Assembly: GCA_026545765.1 (NCBI GenBank)
Contig: JAIFAC010000183.1
Span: 62,001-126,000, forward strand
Source: Plantago major
Lineage: Eukaryota; Streptophyta; Magnoliopsida; Lamiales; Plantaginaceae
DNA: 64,000 nucleotides
Direction of reading: 5' to 3'
Shown here: positions 1 to 11,411 of the stretch, piece by piece
Numbering within the stretch: the first letter of the stretch is position 1
How the letters are laid out: each line of letters opens with the position of its first letter
Notes under the pieces: model-generated
Told to the model about the DNA's origin: nothing
The model's database searches: none
What the model saw: only the letters and a program-made list of their open reading frames with translations
Position numbers and translations under genes: made by a program

Positions 1-530
1 TGTACATTTTTATGGTTGGAGGTAAATCAACTTTGGTGATGTAAAGAGTAGTTTTAGGGCTTGATTGGTTGTGAATAGCATAACAAAGCGGTCAATGGTT
101 CTAAGTCATGGGTCAACAGCCCGGTTAATGTTTTAAGTCGATGAATTGCGCATTGACCGACGAAACGCAGCGATTGGTACTTGATTTCGGATGCGATTTA
201 AATGTCCGAATTGCACATATGGTGATTGGTTGAGTGAAATTGACTGATTTGGTCCAGAACTTTGGTGTAAATGGTCAAAACTAACATTAAATTGCATACC
301 ATATTTTATGTAATTGGTTTACTGCATTTATGAGAATTGCACATATTTCTCCACCTACGCGCGCGGTTACCTCCTGTCATATTGCACCAGGGTGTTCACC
401 AACCAGCTGGGAATAATATACATCGATGCACTTCAGATTGATAGTCAAGGAGCTCAACAACAATATTGTGATTGAAAACAAAACCTAACAAGCACAAACA
501 GATCATAAGCCATCAGAACTACTTCAAATG
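1..530. other. Non-coding flank left of the CACTA nest
   Basis: I see no gene, exon or recognisable repeat here. It is the host sequence next to the outer CACTA element, and its last three bases (ATG, 528-530) form the target duplication. If the kinase at 13.5-14.5 kb continues beyond the nest, this stretch would belong to one of its introns or to its 3' side. No kinase exon is visible on the minus strand here. Confidence 0.5.
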
Positions 531-895
531 CACTACAAGAATCTGCAGTTTTAGCGACGGATAGCGACGGATTTATCCGTCGCTAAAACTGTGTCGATCC
601 GTCGCTAAGTCCTTAGCGACGGATAAAAAAAGCCGTCGTCCCACGAGAAGTTGGACGACGGATAGTTTTTACGTCGTTAAATCATGACGGATAAACCATT
701 GACTTTTAGCGGCGGATTTTACGTCGCTAAATGAGCAATTTTAATTTAAAAAAAAATGAAAAACTGGCTTTTATTTTTGTTTTTTTATAATCTGCTTTTT
801 AGGGACGGATAAAATATCCGTCGCTAAAAAATAGATTTTTGTTTTTTTTTTAAATCTGCTTTTTAGCGACGGGTATTTTATCCGTCGCTAAAAAA
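531..895. repeat. Left subterminal repeats of outer CACTA (TAGCGACGG family)
   Basis: Many copies of TAGCGACGGAT and its complement ATCCGTCGCTA are arranged as closely spaced inverted pairs. In En/Spm-type elements such subterminal motifs are the binding sites of the TNPA-type protein and are needed with the terminal inverted repeat for transposition. That role is inferred here from the family. Confidence 0.85.
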
Positions 896-1111
896 GCAGA
901 TTTTTAATTTTTTTTATATATATATTTTGCAACCTGTTTTCATATTTCACATGTTTCACAAATATACTGTCCGATAGTAAATCTAGAATAATGAAATTGT
1001 TTTAATTAAACATAAATCATTCTACAAAAGTTAACAGACCATCCGTAATGAAATGAAATATCCGTACATAGTCTAAAGTAAGAAGTCAGAAAACCACAAG
1101 TCGAAATCTAA

Positions 1112-2986
1112 CTACCGGACGGGGGTGGTTCTTTGCTCGAACACAGACATGAAAGCTTTGCATATATGGCAAAGACTCTCGTTTTCCTCCCGTAGTGCTC
1201 TATCTAGCCGCTCCATTTCCTCTGTTAGCCGTGCAACATGTTCTGAAACTTGTGACTGCACCAACTCCGAGACCTGCTCCTGTGTGAAAACCTGATGTCT
1301 AGATTGTTGGGATGTTGAGTAGGGAGGAGTAGTCACCACAGGGCTGAAACTCCCCAATCTATATACTCGACCTTTGTTGTCCATTGGGTTGACGGCTAAG
1401 AAGATGTTGTTTTGTTGTTCAATTGTCAGCTCCTCACCCGCTTCGCCCTGCTGCCTCTCGATATGAGCCTCCACCTCAGCCTGAAACTGTAAAATGCAGA
1501 TATCATGAGTTAAAATTTTTTCATAATAACCTGTACTACACAAATATGAACTTTAACCAAACTTAACGTATCGCAATAGCCTCGGACTTGTTGTCAACCC
1601 ATCTACCGTTCTTCAGCTTGGCTCTTTTAAAGTACTAGAAGGCGGTATTCTTCTCCCCTGAAGACACCTGAAGAACATATATATGCAAACATTTAGCTAG
1701 GAACTCATTAAAGGTGTAGAAATGAAACACAAAACACATGTACGAATAAACTGACAAATTAGATGTACACTTACATATTTCACGTGATGCGTAAGAACAA
1801 CTTGCGACCCATAGTGGTGAATGGCCACCCCTTTACCCTCAGACGGCTCAGTCAGCCGGTTCTCTCTGTTCTGGTCCGCAATCTGCTGGACATCAGCTCG
1901 AGTCCAGTAGGCCACCCAAAGCGCCCACTCCTCCTCATCACACCATGCAGGCCTTTTATTTTGTCACCACATCTTTTTCATAGTGCAAACCATATTGTAT
2001 CGGGCTCACCCCAGTGACTCGAGACACGGCCATATCAGGTGGAGCAACTTGTTGGGAATGAAGTACTTTTTCTACATTCCCAATTCCAGACAACATCCAA
2101 ATTACATAACGTAAACCGATACATCAATTTAATAAGGTAACGCAACATAACATATTCAATGGTGACTAACATATCACCCAAGTTTAGCGGCTAACATACC
2201 ACTCACATATAGTGTCTAACATACCACTCACATTGTCCTAAATTTTACTAACACAGTGGTGACTAACATATCACCCAAGTTCAGCGGCTAACATACCAAT
2301 CACATATAGTGGCTAACATACCACTCACATTGTCCTAAAATATACTAACACAGTGGTGACTAACATATCACCCAAGTTAACATACCACTCACATACAGTA
2401 GCTAACATACCACTCACATTAAAACAACGATTATAACAACAGATAAAGGAATGTCAGATTTAAACTTACCCGCAACTCATCAAAGTACTCGCCTCTCATC
2501 TGGTCCGAGATGCACGACCACTTCTCACCCCCCTCCCCCGGGGGCTCCCCTTGCTCCGAAAGATGTCACCGAGTTTAGCGGCTGCATCTGAAGGCCATAA
2601 CCTATTATCAATGTATAAGATACAAGAAACAAATATTAATTAGTATAGTCTATCCGTGATGTGACATGAATTATCTTAAGGTATGTTCTATATATATAAA
2701 GGAATGCATAATACTTACTTGTCTCTACCCAGTGGGAACAACACAGGCTTCCCTTTCCAATTAGCCCCGACCTCAAGCTCGGTGTAGGGACAATCGTCGT
2801 CCTGTAAGTTCCCGAAGATCGGATTAGAGCCCCTGCTCGAACCAGGTGGGGTCTCATGAACCGTAGAGCGGCTGCTCTAACTACCCTGCTCCTCTGAGTC
2901 TGACCCCCTCCTCGACTACCCCTTGACTGGCCGCATGGGGGAGGACGGTATGTGGGTCGCCTATGTCGCGGCATCTGCAAAAACAT
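1112..2986 (-). pseudogene. PTTA/TNPA-like transposase gene of outer CACTA
   Basis: This minus-strand gene resembles the plant transposase (Ptta/En/Spm) family, PF03004. The first part (2986-2460) starts after an acceptor TTGCAG with MPRHRRPTYRPPP and is Arg/Pro-rich. It ends at a donor after YFDELR near 2475. Next comes an intron with the 2.15-2.42 kb minisatellite, then a block at about 1915-1700 (QIADQNRENR, a family-like KNR motif). The last block, 1543-1112, contains NKGRVYRLGS, a family hallmark, followed by a coiled-coil-like segment rich in Glu and Arg. In the family this protein binds the subterminal repeats. Several segments are not joined by one open frame, so I treat it as a probable pseudogene. 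It shares layout and sequence with the plus-strand copy at 8230-10170. Confidence 0.6.
2155..2425 (-). repeat. Intronic minisatellite in the outer PTTA gene
   Basis: Irregular tandem units contain GGTGACTAACATATCACCCAA and CTAACATACCACTCACAT. They are the reverse complement of the repeat at 8761-9200 inside the inner element's PTTA gene, and they lie in the equivalent intron. About three larger units can be made out. Confidence 0.8.
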
Positions 2987-2989
2987 GCA

Positions 2990-3165
2990 ACAAATACAGG
3001 AAAAATGTGTTAGTATATAACTACATGCAAGGGCACTTTATCAAACCCCCATTTACACAAGCCGGATGTGTCATCGCAAATGCGATGAAGGCTTCAACCC
3101 CTTCCACAAAACTAGATTGAACTCTGCCATTAACAGTACGACAGTACATTCATGAACGATCGGGA
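2990..3165 (-). pseudogene. Transposase-associated (TNP2 N-terminal) exon of outer CACTA
   Basis: Read on the minus strand, this segment encodes the usual beginning of TNP2 transposases: a start like DRSWM, then FVEGVEAFIAFA, and a Cys-containing LIKCPCM. This is the transposase-associated domain (PF13963 type). It matches the start of the inner element's transposase at 4678-4830 almost base for base in reverse complement. A donor-like GTAGTT follows at once, and an acceptor TTGCAG precedes the PTTA block only about 25 bases on. The exon therefore appears spliced straight into the PTTA gene, with no transposase core between them. Confidence 0.65.
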
Positions 3166-3519
3166 TTCACTGGATGATTATATTACCTGACACATCTTAA
3201 TTTATTAGATCGTGTTGAATTTCAACTTAATTCCAATTCATGGCTATAATTGCATTGTTAATTATAATACGTTCCAAATTTCATGAATTATATGCATTTT
3301 ACATTTAAAGTTTTTTTCATGCAATTTTTTTACATTCCCATTACAATTACCAAATTATAAATTAAAAGCATTTCAATTATACGAATTATAAATTATAAAT
3401 TACGAATTACCAATTTTTTATACGAATTACCAATTTATATTCCCATCGAATGATACGAATTACCAATTTTTATACGAATTACCAATTCATGTAGTATATT
3501 CCCATTACAATTACCAATT

Positions 3520-3800
3520 AGGGACGGATATTATCCGTCCCTAATTTAGGGACGAATCGGCGAGTTTAGGGACGTATTAGGGACGGATAGGCCTATCCGT
3601 CCCTAAGCAATCTAATCAAATCATAATTAGGACGGATTATGTAATCCGTCCCTAATCGTCCCATTTTAGGGGCCGGATTTTTATCCGTCCCTAAAGCAGT
3701 TGACACGGAAAAAAACAAAAAAATTTTTTTTTTAGGGACGGATAGATATCCGTCCCTAATTGTAGAGACGGCTTAGGGACGGATAAATATCCGTCCCTAA
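3520..3800. repeat. Left subterminal repeats of inner CACTA (TAGGGACGG family)
   Basis: Inverted and direct copies of TTAGGGACGGATA and TATCCGTCCCTAA alternate over about 280 bases. The motif differs by one base (GGGACGG against GCGACGG) from that of the outer element. A matching array lies at 10378-10557. Confidence 0.82.
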
Positions 3801-3809
3801 AAGTCAAGT

Positions 3810-4020
3810 GTACATAACAGAACACGGGCAGTTTCTTCTTATTTCTTCCTTTCTTCTTCTTTCTTCCTTTCTTCCCCAATTAAATCCCAAACATTTTCCG
3901 GCCAAATCTAAGCGATTCCGCCAATCTTGGTCTCGTTTGGCTCGTCGGACAAGGAGCTCGGATTGTGCATCAATTTCAACTTTCATCCGCTATTTTTTCC
4001 GAAATTGAAGGTATTTTGGC
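3810..4020 (+). other. Transcribed leader exon of the inner CACTA gene
   Basis: A pyrimidine-rich leader (TTCTTCTTTCTTCC repeats) ends at a donor GAAGGTATTTTGGC near 4013 and is followed by CTAAAACCCTTACTTTT. The same leader, donor and intron start occur in reverse complement at 11100-10900 in the outer element. This supports a 5' non-coding first exon shared by both elements. Confidence 0.5.
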
Positions 4021-4677
4021 TAAAACCCTTACTTTTTAAAATTTGGGAATTTTATGAATTTTGACTAGTTTGATCAATTGGATTGTTATAGGAAGTATGT
4101 AGTAGATAATTTAGCTTATATTTACATTGGGTTAGCTTTGAGGTGTGAAATTGATATATTTATTGTGAAATTGGATTGCTAGTATGATGTTACTATTATT
4201 GTAATTGTGTAGGGTATTTACTTAGCTATTTTATTATCGTACTAGGATTATGAAGATTTAATTGTGTGTTTGGAGACAATTTGGTGATTTTGGTGATTTT
4301 AATATAATTTTGGAGTATTAACATAAAAACAATCAATAATATTTTCATCTACAATTTGTAATGTTAATAGATATATGGAAGTTTAACTACTAGAAAATTG
4401 AATTGTAATCGTAAAATGCATGTAATTCATTACCAATTATTACCGTATCATAATTAAAAATGTAATTGTAATTGTAATGAAACTAAATACGTAATGGTAT
4501 AAATGTTATAACTACGATTGGGATTGAATTGTAATAGTAAAATGCATGTAATTCATTACCAATTATTCCGTATCATAATTAAAAATGTAATTGTAATTGT
4601 AATGAAACTAAATACGCAATTGTATAAATGTTATAAATCTAATAAATTGAGGCCTTGAGTTAATTGTTGAATTATGA

Positions 4678-7600
4678 ATCCCGATCGTTCATGGATGTAC
4701 CGTCGCTTTATTAATGGCGAATTCAATCTAGTTTTGTGGAAGGGTTGAAGCCTTCATTGCTTTTGCACTTACAATTTACTTGTTTGAGTCGGGGATGATG
4801 AAGTGCCCTTGCAATGCGAACAAATGTAGGAATAGACAATTTTGCCTCCTAGAGCGGTAGTCGAGCACTTGAAGCGTAAGGGGTTCGTGGTGAGTATGAG
4901 GTATGGTGTTATCATGGTGAGGAATCAATACCGTTCATGGACTATGGGAGTATTCCTAAGCGTAAAGAAGGAAGCAAAATGTGATGGGTAGTACTCAAAA
5001 TCGTCCACATCGATGCTAATCGATCATGAGAGGATTGAGCAAATGGTGTATGATGTTGCGGGTCCGAGTTCATGGACACCGTCGGGATGTGGAGGAGCCA
5101 CGAATTCGAGGATCGGTGTTCTTTGACTTGTTGGAATCATCAAAGAAGCCGATTTGGCGGTGTCGAAGCACCTTGAGTTGTCTTTGTTGTCTCGGCTAAT
5201 GAGTTGTAAGGCGAGGTGGCCAATCTGAAGTGAGCTTCAATAACGTACAATTGTTATCAGTGTTGCCTGAACGAACTAGTACCCTGACTTTACCAAGCCG
5301 AAAAAGATCACGGGGTTGGGGTTGCCTATGGTAACCATAGGCATTGTCCGGATATGTGCATGATCTATTGGGGAGGATGTAGATCTCTTGAAATGCAAGT
5401 TTTGTGGTAAGGACCGCTATAAAGCGTTACAAGGAGGGCTTGAAAGAAAGCCCGAAGAAAAATCTCCCACATAAGAAAATGTGGCACTTCCCTCTAGCAC
5501 CTCGTTTGAAGAGGTTATGCTTCAAGTGCTTGTCTTGATAAAATCGTTAGCCTGAGGAGAGTAAGGAGGCGGATGCGATGGGTATAATGGAGCACCCATC
5601 GGACTCACCGGCATGGAAAGAGTTCGACAAGACATATCCGGAGTTTGCGGCGAATCTAGAAATGTCGTTTGGGGCTTTATGCGGATGGTTTTAACCCGTT
5701 TGGAAGTATTGGAAGTACTCTTGTTGGCGATCATCTTGACCGTCTGACTTTGCCCCGGTGAGTGCATGAAGGAACGGTCATGTTCTTGGCTGCGTTGGTG
5801 CGGGCGGTGATCCGGGACAAAATTTGGATGTGTTCTTGCGACCCTTAATTAAGGAGTGATTGAGTTGTGGGAAAATGGTATCCTTTGCATATGATGTGTC
5901 GGCGAAGAAGAACTTTACCTTGAAGCGGCACTATTGTGGACCGTGGTGATTTTCACCTTATTCAATGCTATCTGGAAGGAAAATGCGGGTTTTCATGCTT
6001 GTCCACATTGTTTGGAGGACAACGATGCATTGGTGAAGGAGGCGGGAAAGAATCTTGGTTTGGTATCGTGTCGTAGGTTTCTACCAAGGAACCATCCGTT
6101 TAGGAAGAACAAGACTCGATTCTTGAAAAACAAAGTAGAGATTAAAGGCCCTCGAGACAACTTCTTGGTGCCTGATACTTGCGGAGATTGATAGTGGGTC
6201 TTATGAAAGTGGCCCGAACTTGGGTGGGAGAAGCATAACAAGAAAATTGAGAACAAATGTGGATGGAAGAAGAAGCATCTTACGGGACTTGCCTTATTAA
6301 GCGGTCTTCTTATCGTCACATGTTGGATTTCATGCACATTGAGAAGAATGTGTTAGAAGCGCTTCAACACGATTTGTAACATTCCGGAAAAGAAAGGATA
6401 ACGTTAAATCTAGGCGAGTTGGATACATGGTGTAAAAGGCACGAGTTGACAAGCGGAATGAGAAGGCGATGGCCCGAGCCGTTACGATTGATCTTGAATC
6501 TAGGAACAAATTTGTTTGATTGGGTTAGGGGATTGAAGTTTCCGACAATTATGCCTCAAAGTTGGGCGATGTGTGGATTTGAAGAAGGCGAAGATGTATG
6601 GAATGAAGAGCCACGATTGTCATGTGTTTATGGGCGGCTTCTCCGGTTGCATTTGAAGCGCTACCTAAACTTGTATGGATGGCTCTCCTTGAGTTGAGCT
6701 TATTTTTCAAGAATTTATGCGCAAAGGGTGGTTGATGATCAAGTGTTAGCAAACCTTGAAAGCAACATACCATTGATTACTGTCAAGCTTCGGCGTATCT
6801 TCCCAAAGCTTCTTTGATTCTATGGAACACTTGCGGTTCACCTCCCACACGAAGCGAGGCTTCTTTGGACGGTTCAATATCGATGGATGTATCCATTGAG
6901 AGGTGTGTAATATATGAACACAATCATTCAATTCAAATGTCGAATTTTCCAAAGTCACATTATATTACCCAGTATATGCATTGCGGTGCTTGGGAAAATT
7001 GAAGAGGTATGTCGACAACAAAGGTAGGCTGAGGGATTGATGGCGATGCATACGTGAGAGGAAGGCGCAACCTTACGCTCCTATTACTTTGGACCACGTT
7101 CCACAAAGGCATCTAGGCCGTCTCGAAGCCTTGAACACATTGAAGTTCAAGAGGATGATGATGATGCTATTTACATTTTTAGGGTCTCGGGGAGACCTAT
7201 GGGGAAGAAAAATACATCATGGTGAATGATAGTGAAATGTTGGCCAGTATTATGTCCTCTCGAGTATCTTGAAGTTGATGAATTTATGGTGAAATTCTTT
7301 GGGTGAGTAGCTTTCTTACTAGGGCTTCATGAATTTGAATATCTAACTACTAGTTAACTAATCATGCATACCAATCGTGTCCACGGGGAGTTCAAAGGCG
7401 TTATGGAGAAGAATCAATATTGTGGATGATGAGATTGAGTCACAACTTGAGCGAAATTGGAAGCGAATTCCCACCTTGGTTCGAGGTATGTCGAGATCCT
7501 ATCAACAACATCACATCTCCTTACTTAGTAGCTCTAGCGGAGGGACCAAATAGAAAGGTTTCCACATTCTCATCGTACATAGTCGATGGTCTTAGGTTCG

Positions 7601-7830
7601 ACACGGTTGAATCTAACACGAGCAAGCCACAAGCAATTCGGGGTGTGTGTTAGTGGGCAAGATTTATCGATTTGTATGATTTCTCACGGAAAGTTGAAGC
7701 GAATCGATGCGGCTTGAATATTCGGTTTGCCTTTGAAAAGAACCTTTCTGTTTGATGTTGGTATGATCCTACTCCGGTGATGCGAGGAAGCACGGCGATG
7801 AGATGGTTGACATTAACCATAGGAGGAGGT
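4678..7830 (+). pseudogene. TNP2-type CACTA transposase, frame broken
   Basis: Family blocks appear in order but in changing frames. The N-terminal associated domain (RSWMYRRF) is at about 4685-4850. The PF02992 transposase core covers about 5840-6330, with FHACPHCLEDN, RFLPRNHPFRKNK and MLDFMHIEKNV. A DUF4218-like block lies at about 6650-7080 and a DUF4216-like block (SPYLVALAEGPNRKVSTF) at about 7420-7830. These proteins cut CACTA termini for cut-and-paste movement. Many stops and shifts separate the blocks, so the copy cannot make a full transposase as written. The domain order is that of a complete autonomous element. Confidence 0.8.
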
Positions 7831-8229
7831 ACCGTAATCTGAACCGTTTATCTTGGCTACTCAAACGCATGAGTGTTATTCATTGAATATCGAGCACGAA
7901 GCGTGACAAAAGCGGTGGTTGGGCTGCGATACATATCTGGGCCGCTCGAGTGAAATGCGTTAAGAAGGGCGACTCGATTACCAACTCGTACCAAGAAGAG
8001 GTTGTTGATGAAGCAATGAGAAATGTAGTTCATGCTCTGATGAGTACATTGGTACGCATGAAGACAATATGTAGACTTAACCACGCAGGCGAGGAGGGCG
8101 AGGGTATGTGTATACTTGTGGTTCTTGATTACAACTTGTTACTACGACTTGTTATATATGCTTTATTAAGTGTCTATTATATATGTTTTACACTTGATTC
8201 ATCTCGTCTTTCTTACTAACACTTGTTGT

Positions 8230-10170
8230 ATGAATTTGCGATCTTAGAGACATAGGAGGTCCACATCCACCGGCCATTAGTGGTACTAGTAGTGGTCTTG
8301 ATCGGGTAGCCCTTGAGGATATGACTTTGGCGGGAGTTCACGATCAGTGCACGAGACTCCCCTTGGTTCGGCGTGGGGCGTCACCCATGTTTGTTGACTT
8401 ATCCTCAACGGGTGTCCCTACAGATTCGACACCGGTGCTAGTTGGAATGGGAAGCGGTTTTGTTCCCGAATGGGAAGAAGTAAGTATTATGCATTTGTAG
8501 AACATAACTTGGATAATTACTAAATTTTACATGAATATACTAATAAAGGTTGTTTCATGTCTATCTCATTTATATGAGGCTTTGTACGGGTGCCTCAGAA
8601 AATCTTGGTAAGATTATAAGACTTGAAGGAGAAGCGGGTGAAGGAGGGAGAAGTGGTCTACGCTCCGGAGAGGATGAAGCATCATTATTTTGATGAGATG
8701 CGGGTAAGCTTAAATGTTACAAAGCTTTATCCATGTTCTTTGACTTGTTGTCTTGATTTAGTGGTATGTTAGCCCTTGTACTTGGGTGATATGTTAGTCA
8801 CCATTGTGTTAGTAAATTTTAGGACAATTTGAGTGGTATGTTAGCCTTGTGCTTGGGTGATATGTTAGTCACCATTCTTGAACTTGTTGTCTTGATTTCG
8901 TGGTATGTTAGCTTTGTACTTGGGTGATATGTTAGTCACCATTGTGTTAGTAAATTTTAGGACAATTTGGTGGTATGTTATTGCTTGTACTTGGGTGATA
9001 TGTTAGTCACCATTGTGTTAGTAAATTTTAGGACAATTTGAGTGGTATGTTAGCTTGTGTAATTGAGTGATATGTTAGTCCTTTGTTCTTTCTGCTTGTG
9101 TTGATTTAGTGGTATGTTAGCCCTTGTGCTTGGGTGATATGTTAGTCACCATTCTTGAACTTGTTGTCTTGATTTACGTGGCATGTTAGCCATTGTACTT
9201 GTGTTTACTTTAAATTCCATTTCATTAATCTATTTGGGCTTGCTACTTATGGAAATGTTGTAGAAGTACTACTTCATTCCCAATGCCCTCATTCCCCAAT
9301 GTGGCTTTGTTTTGAGGCTGTTGGGTCAGTGTTATAAGAGGATGGTTTGCAACATGAAAGCCTGCAGGGTAAAGCATGATGGATGGGGATGATGAGTGGA
9401 GCACGTTGGCGAGTCTTGGAGATCCTTTGGTCATGGACATGGCGGAGAAGAAACAGGCGAACCGGTTGGTAGCGCGAGATAGTACAGGCACCTCCGGCAT
9501 CATTATGGGTCAGCTGTTATTCTGAACCGCGGATGTCGGTTAGTATATATGTTATTTACGACTTGCAATATGATTTGTACTTATGTTTTTTGCTTTCATT
9601 TCTAACAACTTTCTACTTGTTTGCATGTTCTTCATCTCCATGTGCCGGGAGCCCTCTTGCTCTTCACCACTTGAAGGCAAAAATGAAGAATGGCATGTGT
9701 GGGTGATCCTAGGGCCGAGCAAATTGGGGTATGTTTCTTTGTTAAGGTTCACATTTATATTTGTGTATATTATGGCTCGGCGTATCTTCCTAAAGCGTAT
9801 CTCATTTAGTATGCACTACACTATTGTAGGCGAGGTGGGCGGATTATGGAGGAGAGGATGATCGATGGTCATGAACTCACAATTCGAGCGGGACCAAATA
9901 TTCTTCCAAGTTAATCCGATGGGCTAAAGAATTGAGTGTATGGGCTCGGCGTTTGGGTCCTTCATTGACACCGTGTAGCTTCTCAAGTGTCATGAGCATC
10001 CTCATCACATGAAAATTTCTACACTCAGCCTTGGTGAATGGTGATGAATCCTCTCGAGCAAGCGATCGATCAACTTCTAGGCGGCAAGCTCATATCACTT
10101 GTCGGATGGATGAGATGACCACAGTTTGATTTTATGCGAACCAACAACCGCCTCCTCCGGTTCTTAGATG
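8230..10170 (+). pseudogene. PTTA/TNPA-like gene of inner CACTA
   Basis: The exon ending YFDEMR at about 8700 (donor GTAAGC) matches the outer copy's exon ending YFDELR. An intron filled with the 70-bp minisatellite follows, then degraded blocks at 9240-9530, 9630-9730 and 9830-10170. No long open frame remains. Identity rests mainly on collinearity with the clearer outer copy at 1112-2986. Confidence 0.55.
8761..9205 (+). repeat. Intronic 70-bp minisatellite in the inner PTTA gene
   Basis: About seven tandem units begin GTGGTATGTTAGC at roughly 8761, 8833, 8900, 8970, 9042, 9109 and 9179, a period of 67-72 bases. Each contains CTTGGGTGATATGTTAGTC and many contain TTAGTAAATTTTAGGACAA. The same unit occurs in reverse complement at 2155-2425. 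Confidence 0.88.
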
Positions 10171-10377
10171 CTCATGTACTTACGTTGTTCTAGATACATA
10201 CTTTTCACACTATTCATTTTATTCGGATATTTAGTCTTTTGTTCGGATATTTTATCGAATCTCTATTTTAATTAATGCAATTTTATCACTTTCGGGTATA
10301 TTATCTACGACTACATTGTAAAACAGGTGAAATGTAAAAAACATAAAAATAAAAATAAAAAATTAAAAAAAACAGTT

Positions 10378-10574
10378 TAGGGACCATTAGGGACGGATAA
10401 AACCCGTCCCTGGTTAGGGACGGATAATATATCCGTCCCTAAACGGTTAGAGACGCCCGTTTTAAGGACGGGCGTCCCTATCCGTCCCTAATCTGTCCCT
10501 AACGGATTAGGGACGAATCGACAAGGGTTTAGGGACGGATAAATCCGTCCCTAAACCTGATTTTTCTTGTAGTG
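10378..10574. repeat. Right subterminal repeats and terminus of inner CACTA
   Basis: TAGGGACGGATA hairpins run up to 10557. A short spacer and the terminal TTCTTGTAGTG (10564-10574) follow. The next bases, GAATTATAAATTATAAATTAC, are outer-element intron sequence. Confidence 0.82.
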
Positions 10575-10899
10575 GAATTATAAATTATAAATTACATGCA
10601 TTTTACGAATTATACAAGCCAATTATACTACAACCACTAAAATCACTAAATCTAAATGATCTCCAAATACTCAACCAAATCCTACAAACATCAATATACT
10701 ACAACCACTAATCCTAATACATATATGAAAACATCAAACTAAATACCGTACATACTTACAAACATTATACTAACAAATCAATTTCACAATAAATCAATCA
10801 ATTGCACCACTACTTAATATAAACTATATTAGCTAGTAGATGAGTTTAAAAACATACAATTGATCGAAATTAGCAAAAATTTCAAATTTAGAAAAGTAA

Positions 10900-11411
10900 G
10901 GGTTTTAGACTAATACCTTCAATTATGGGAAAAATAGCCGAAGAAGGATGAAATTGAAGGCCACCCGAGTTCCTTGTTGAAAGAGCTTCGAAAATAGTCC
11001 AAGATTGACCGGAATGGTCGAGTTTTGGTCGGACTTTGAAAATGGCGAAATTGAAAAACGGGAGAAGAAGAAAACAGAAGCAGAGAAGAAATGGGGAAGA
11101 AGAGGCTGCTTCCCGTTTTTTATAACAGTTAGCGACGGATAGCTATCCGTCGCTATATGGATAGCTATCCGTCGCTGGTTTAATTTTTTTTTTCTTTACT
11201 TTTAACGACGGGTAATCTATCCGTCGTTAATTTTATATTTTTCTTTTTTTTAAAAAAAAAAAAGTCAACAAAGACTTAACGGATAGACTATCCATCGCTA
11301 TTTAGCGACGGATAGGGCGTATCCGTCGCTAAAATCATCGATCCGTTGTTAAGGGGCGACGGATAATCCGTCGCCCCTTTCCGTCGCTAAAACTCAGTTT
11401 TTTTTGTAATG
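10900..11411 (-). other. 5' end of outer CACTA: leader exon, promoter side and subterminal repeats
   Basis: Read on the minus strand, TAGCGACGG subterminal repeats (11400-11120) are followed by a leader exon (about 11100-10920) rich in CTTCTT. The donor GAAGGTATTAGTC near 10917 closes that exon. It aligns with the inner element's leader at 3810-4020. In this superfamily the subterminal region doubles as the promoter. Confidence 0.55.

Larger units (their letters stand above)
3520..10574 (+). mobile_element. Inner CACTA transposon with TNP2 and PTTA gene remains
   Basis: The right end is a clean TTCTTGTAGTG (ending at 10574). Both ends carry hairpin-forming arrays of TAGGGACGGAT (3520-3800 and 10378-10557). 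The left CACTA terminus is not recognisable: the first repeat follows CATTACAATTACC, a phrase also present in the flanking intron, so the terminal bases are lost or mutated. No matching 3-bp duplication can be shown. The element lies in reverse orientation within the first intron of the outer element. Genes run on the plus strand: leader exon and first intron (about 3810-4670), TNP2 transposase (4678-7830), then PTTA (8230-10170). Confidence 0.8.
531..11411 (-). mobile_element. Outer CACTA (En/Spm) transposon, interrupted by the inner element
   Basis: The left end begins CACTACAAGAA (531) and the right end is a slightly decayed complement ending TTTGTAATG (11411). Each end is followed inward by GTTTTAGCGACGG. 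The same 3-bp duplication, ATG, flanks both ends (528-530 and 11412-11414), as expected for CACTA transposons. Both termini carry arrays of TAGCGACGG in direct and inverted orientation that form hairpins. The element's gene runs on the minus strand. Its leader and first intron start near 11100-10900, a transposase-associated exon lies at about 3165-2990 and a PTTA/TNPA-like gene at 2986-1112. The roughly 7-kb inner element sits in the first intron. The element's own share is about 3.8 kb and lacks the transposase core, so it looks like a deletion derivative. Confidence 0.88.

Noticed and set aside
531-900. CRISPR-like short repeats
   Set aside because: The repeats are inverted hairpins without uniform spacers and lie at a CACTA terminus. 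This is a plant nuclear context.
2923-3120. Plus-strand ORF of 65 codons
   Set aside because: It is antisense to the outer CACTA transposase-associated and PTTA exons and has no family resemblance.
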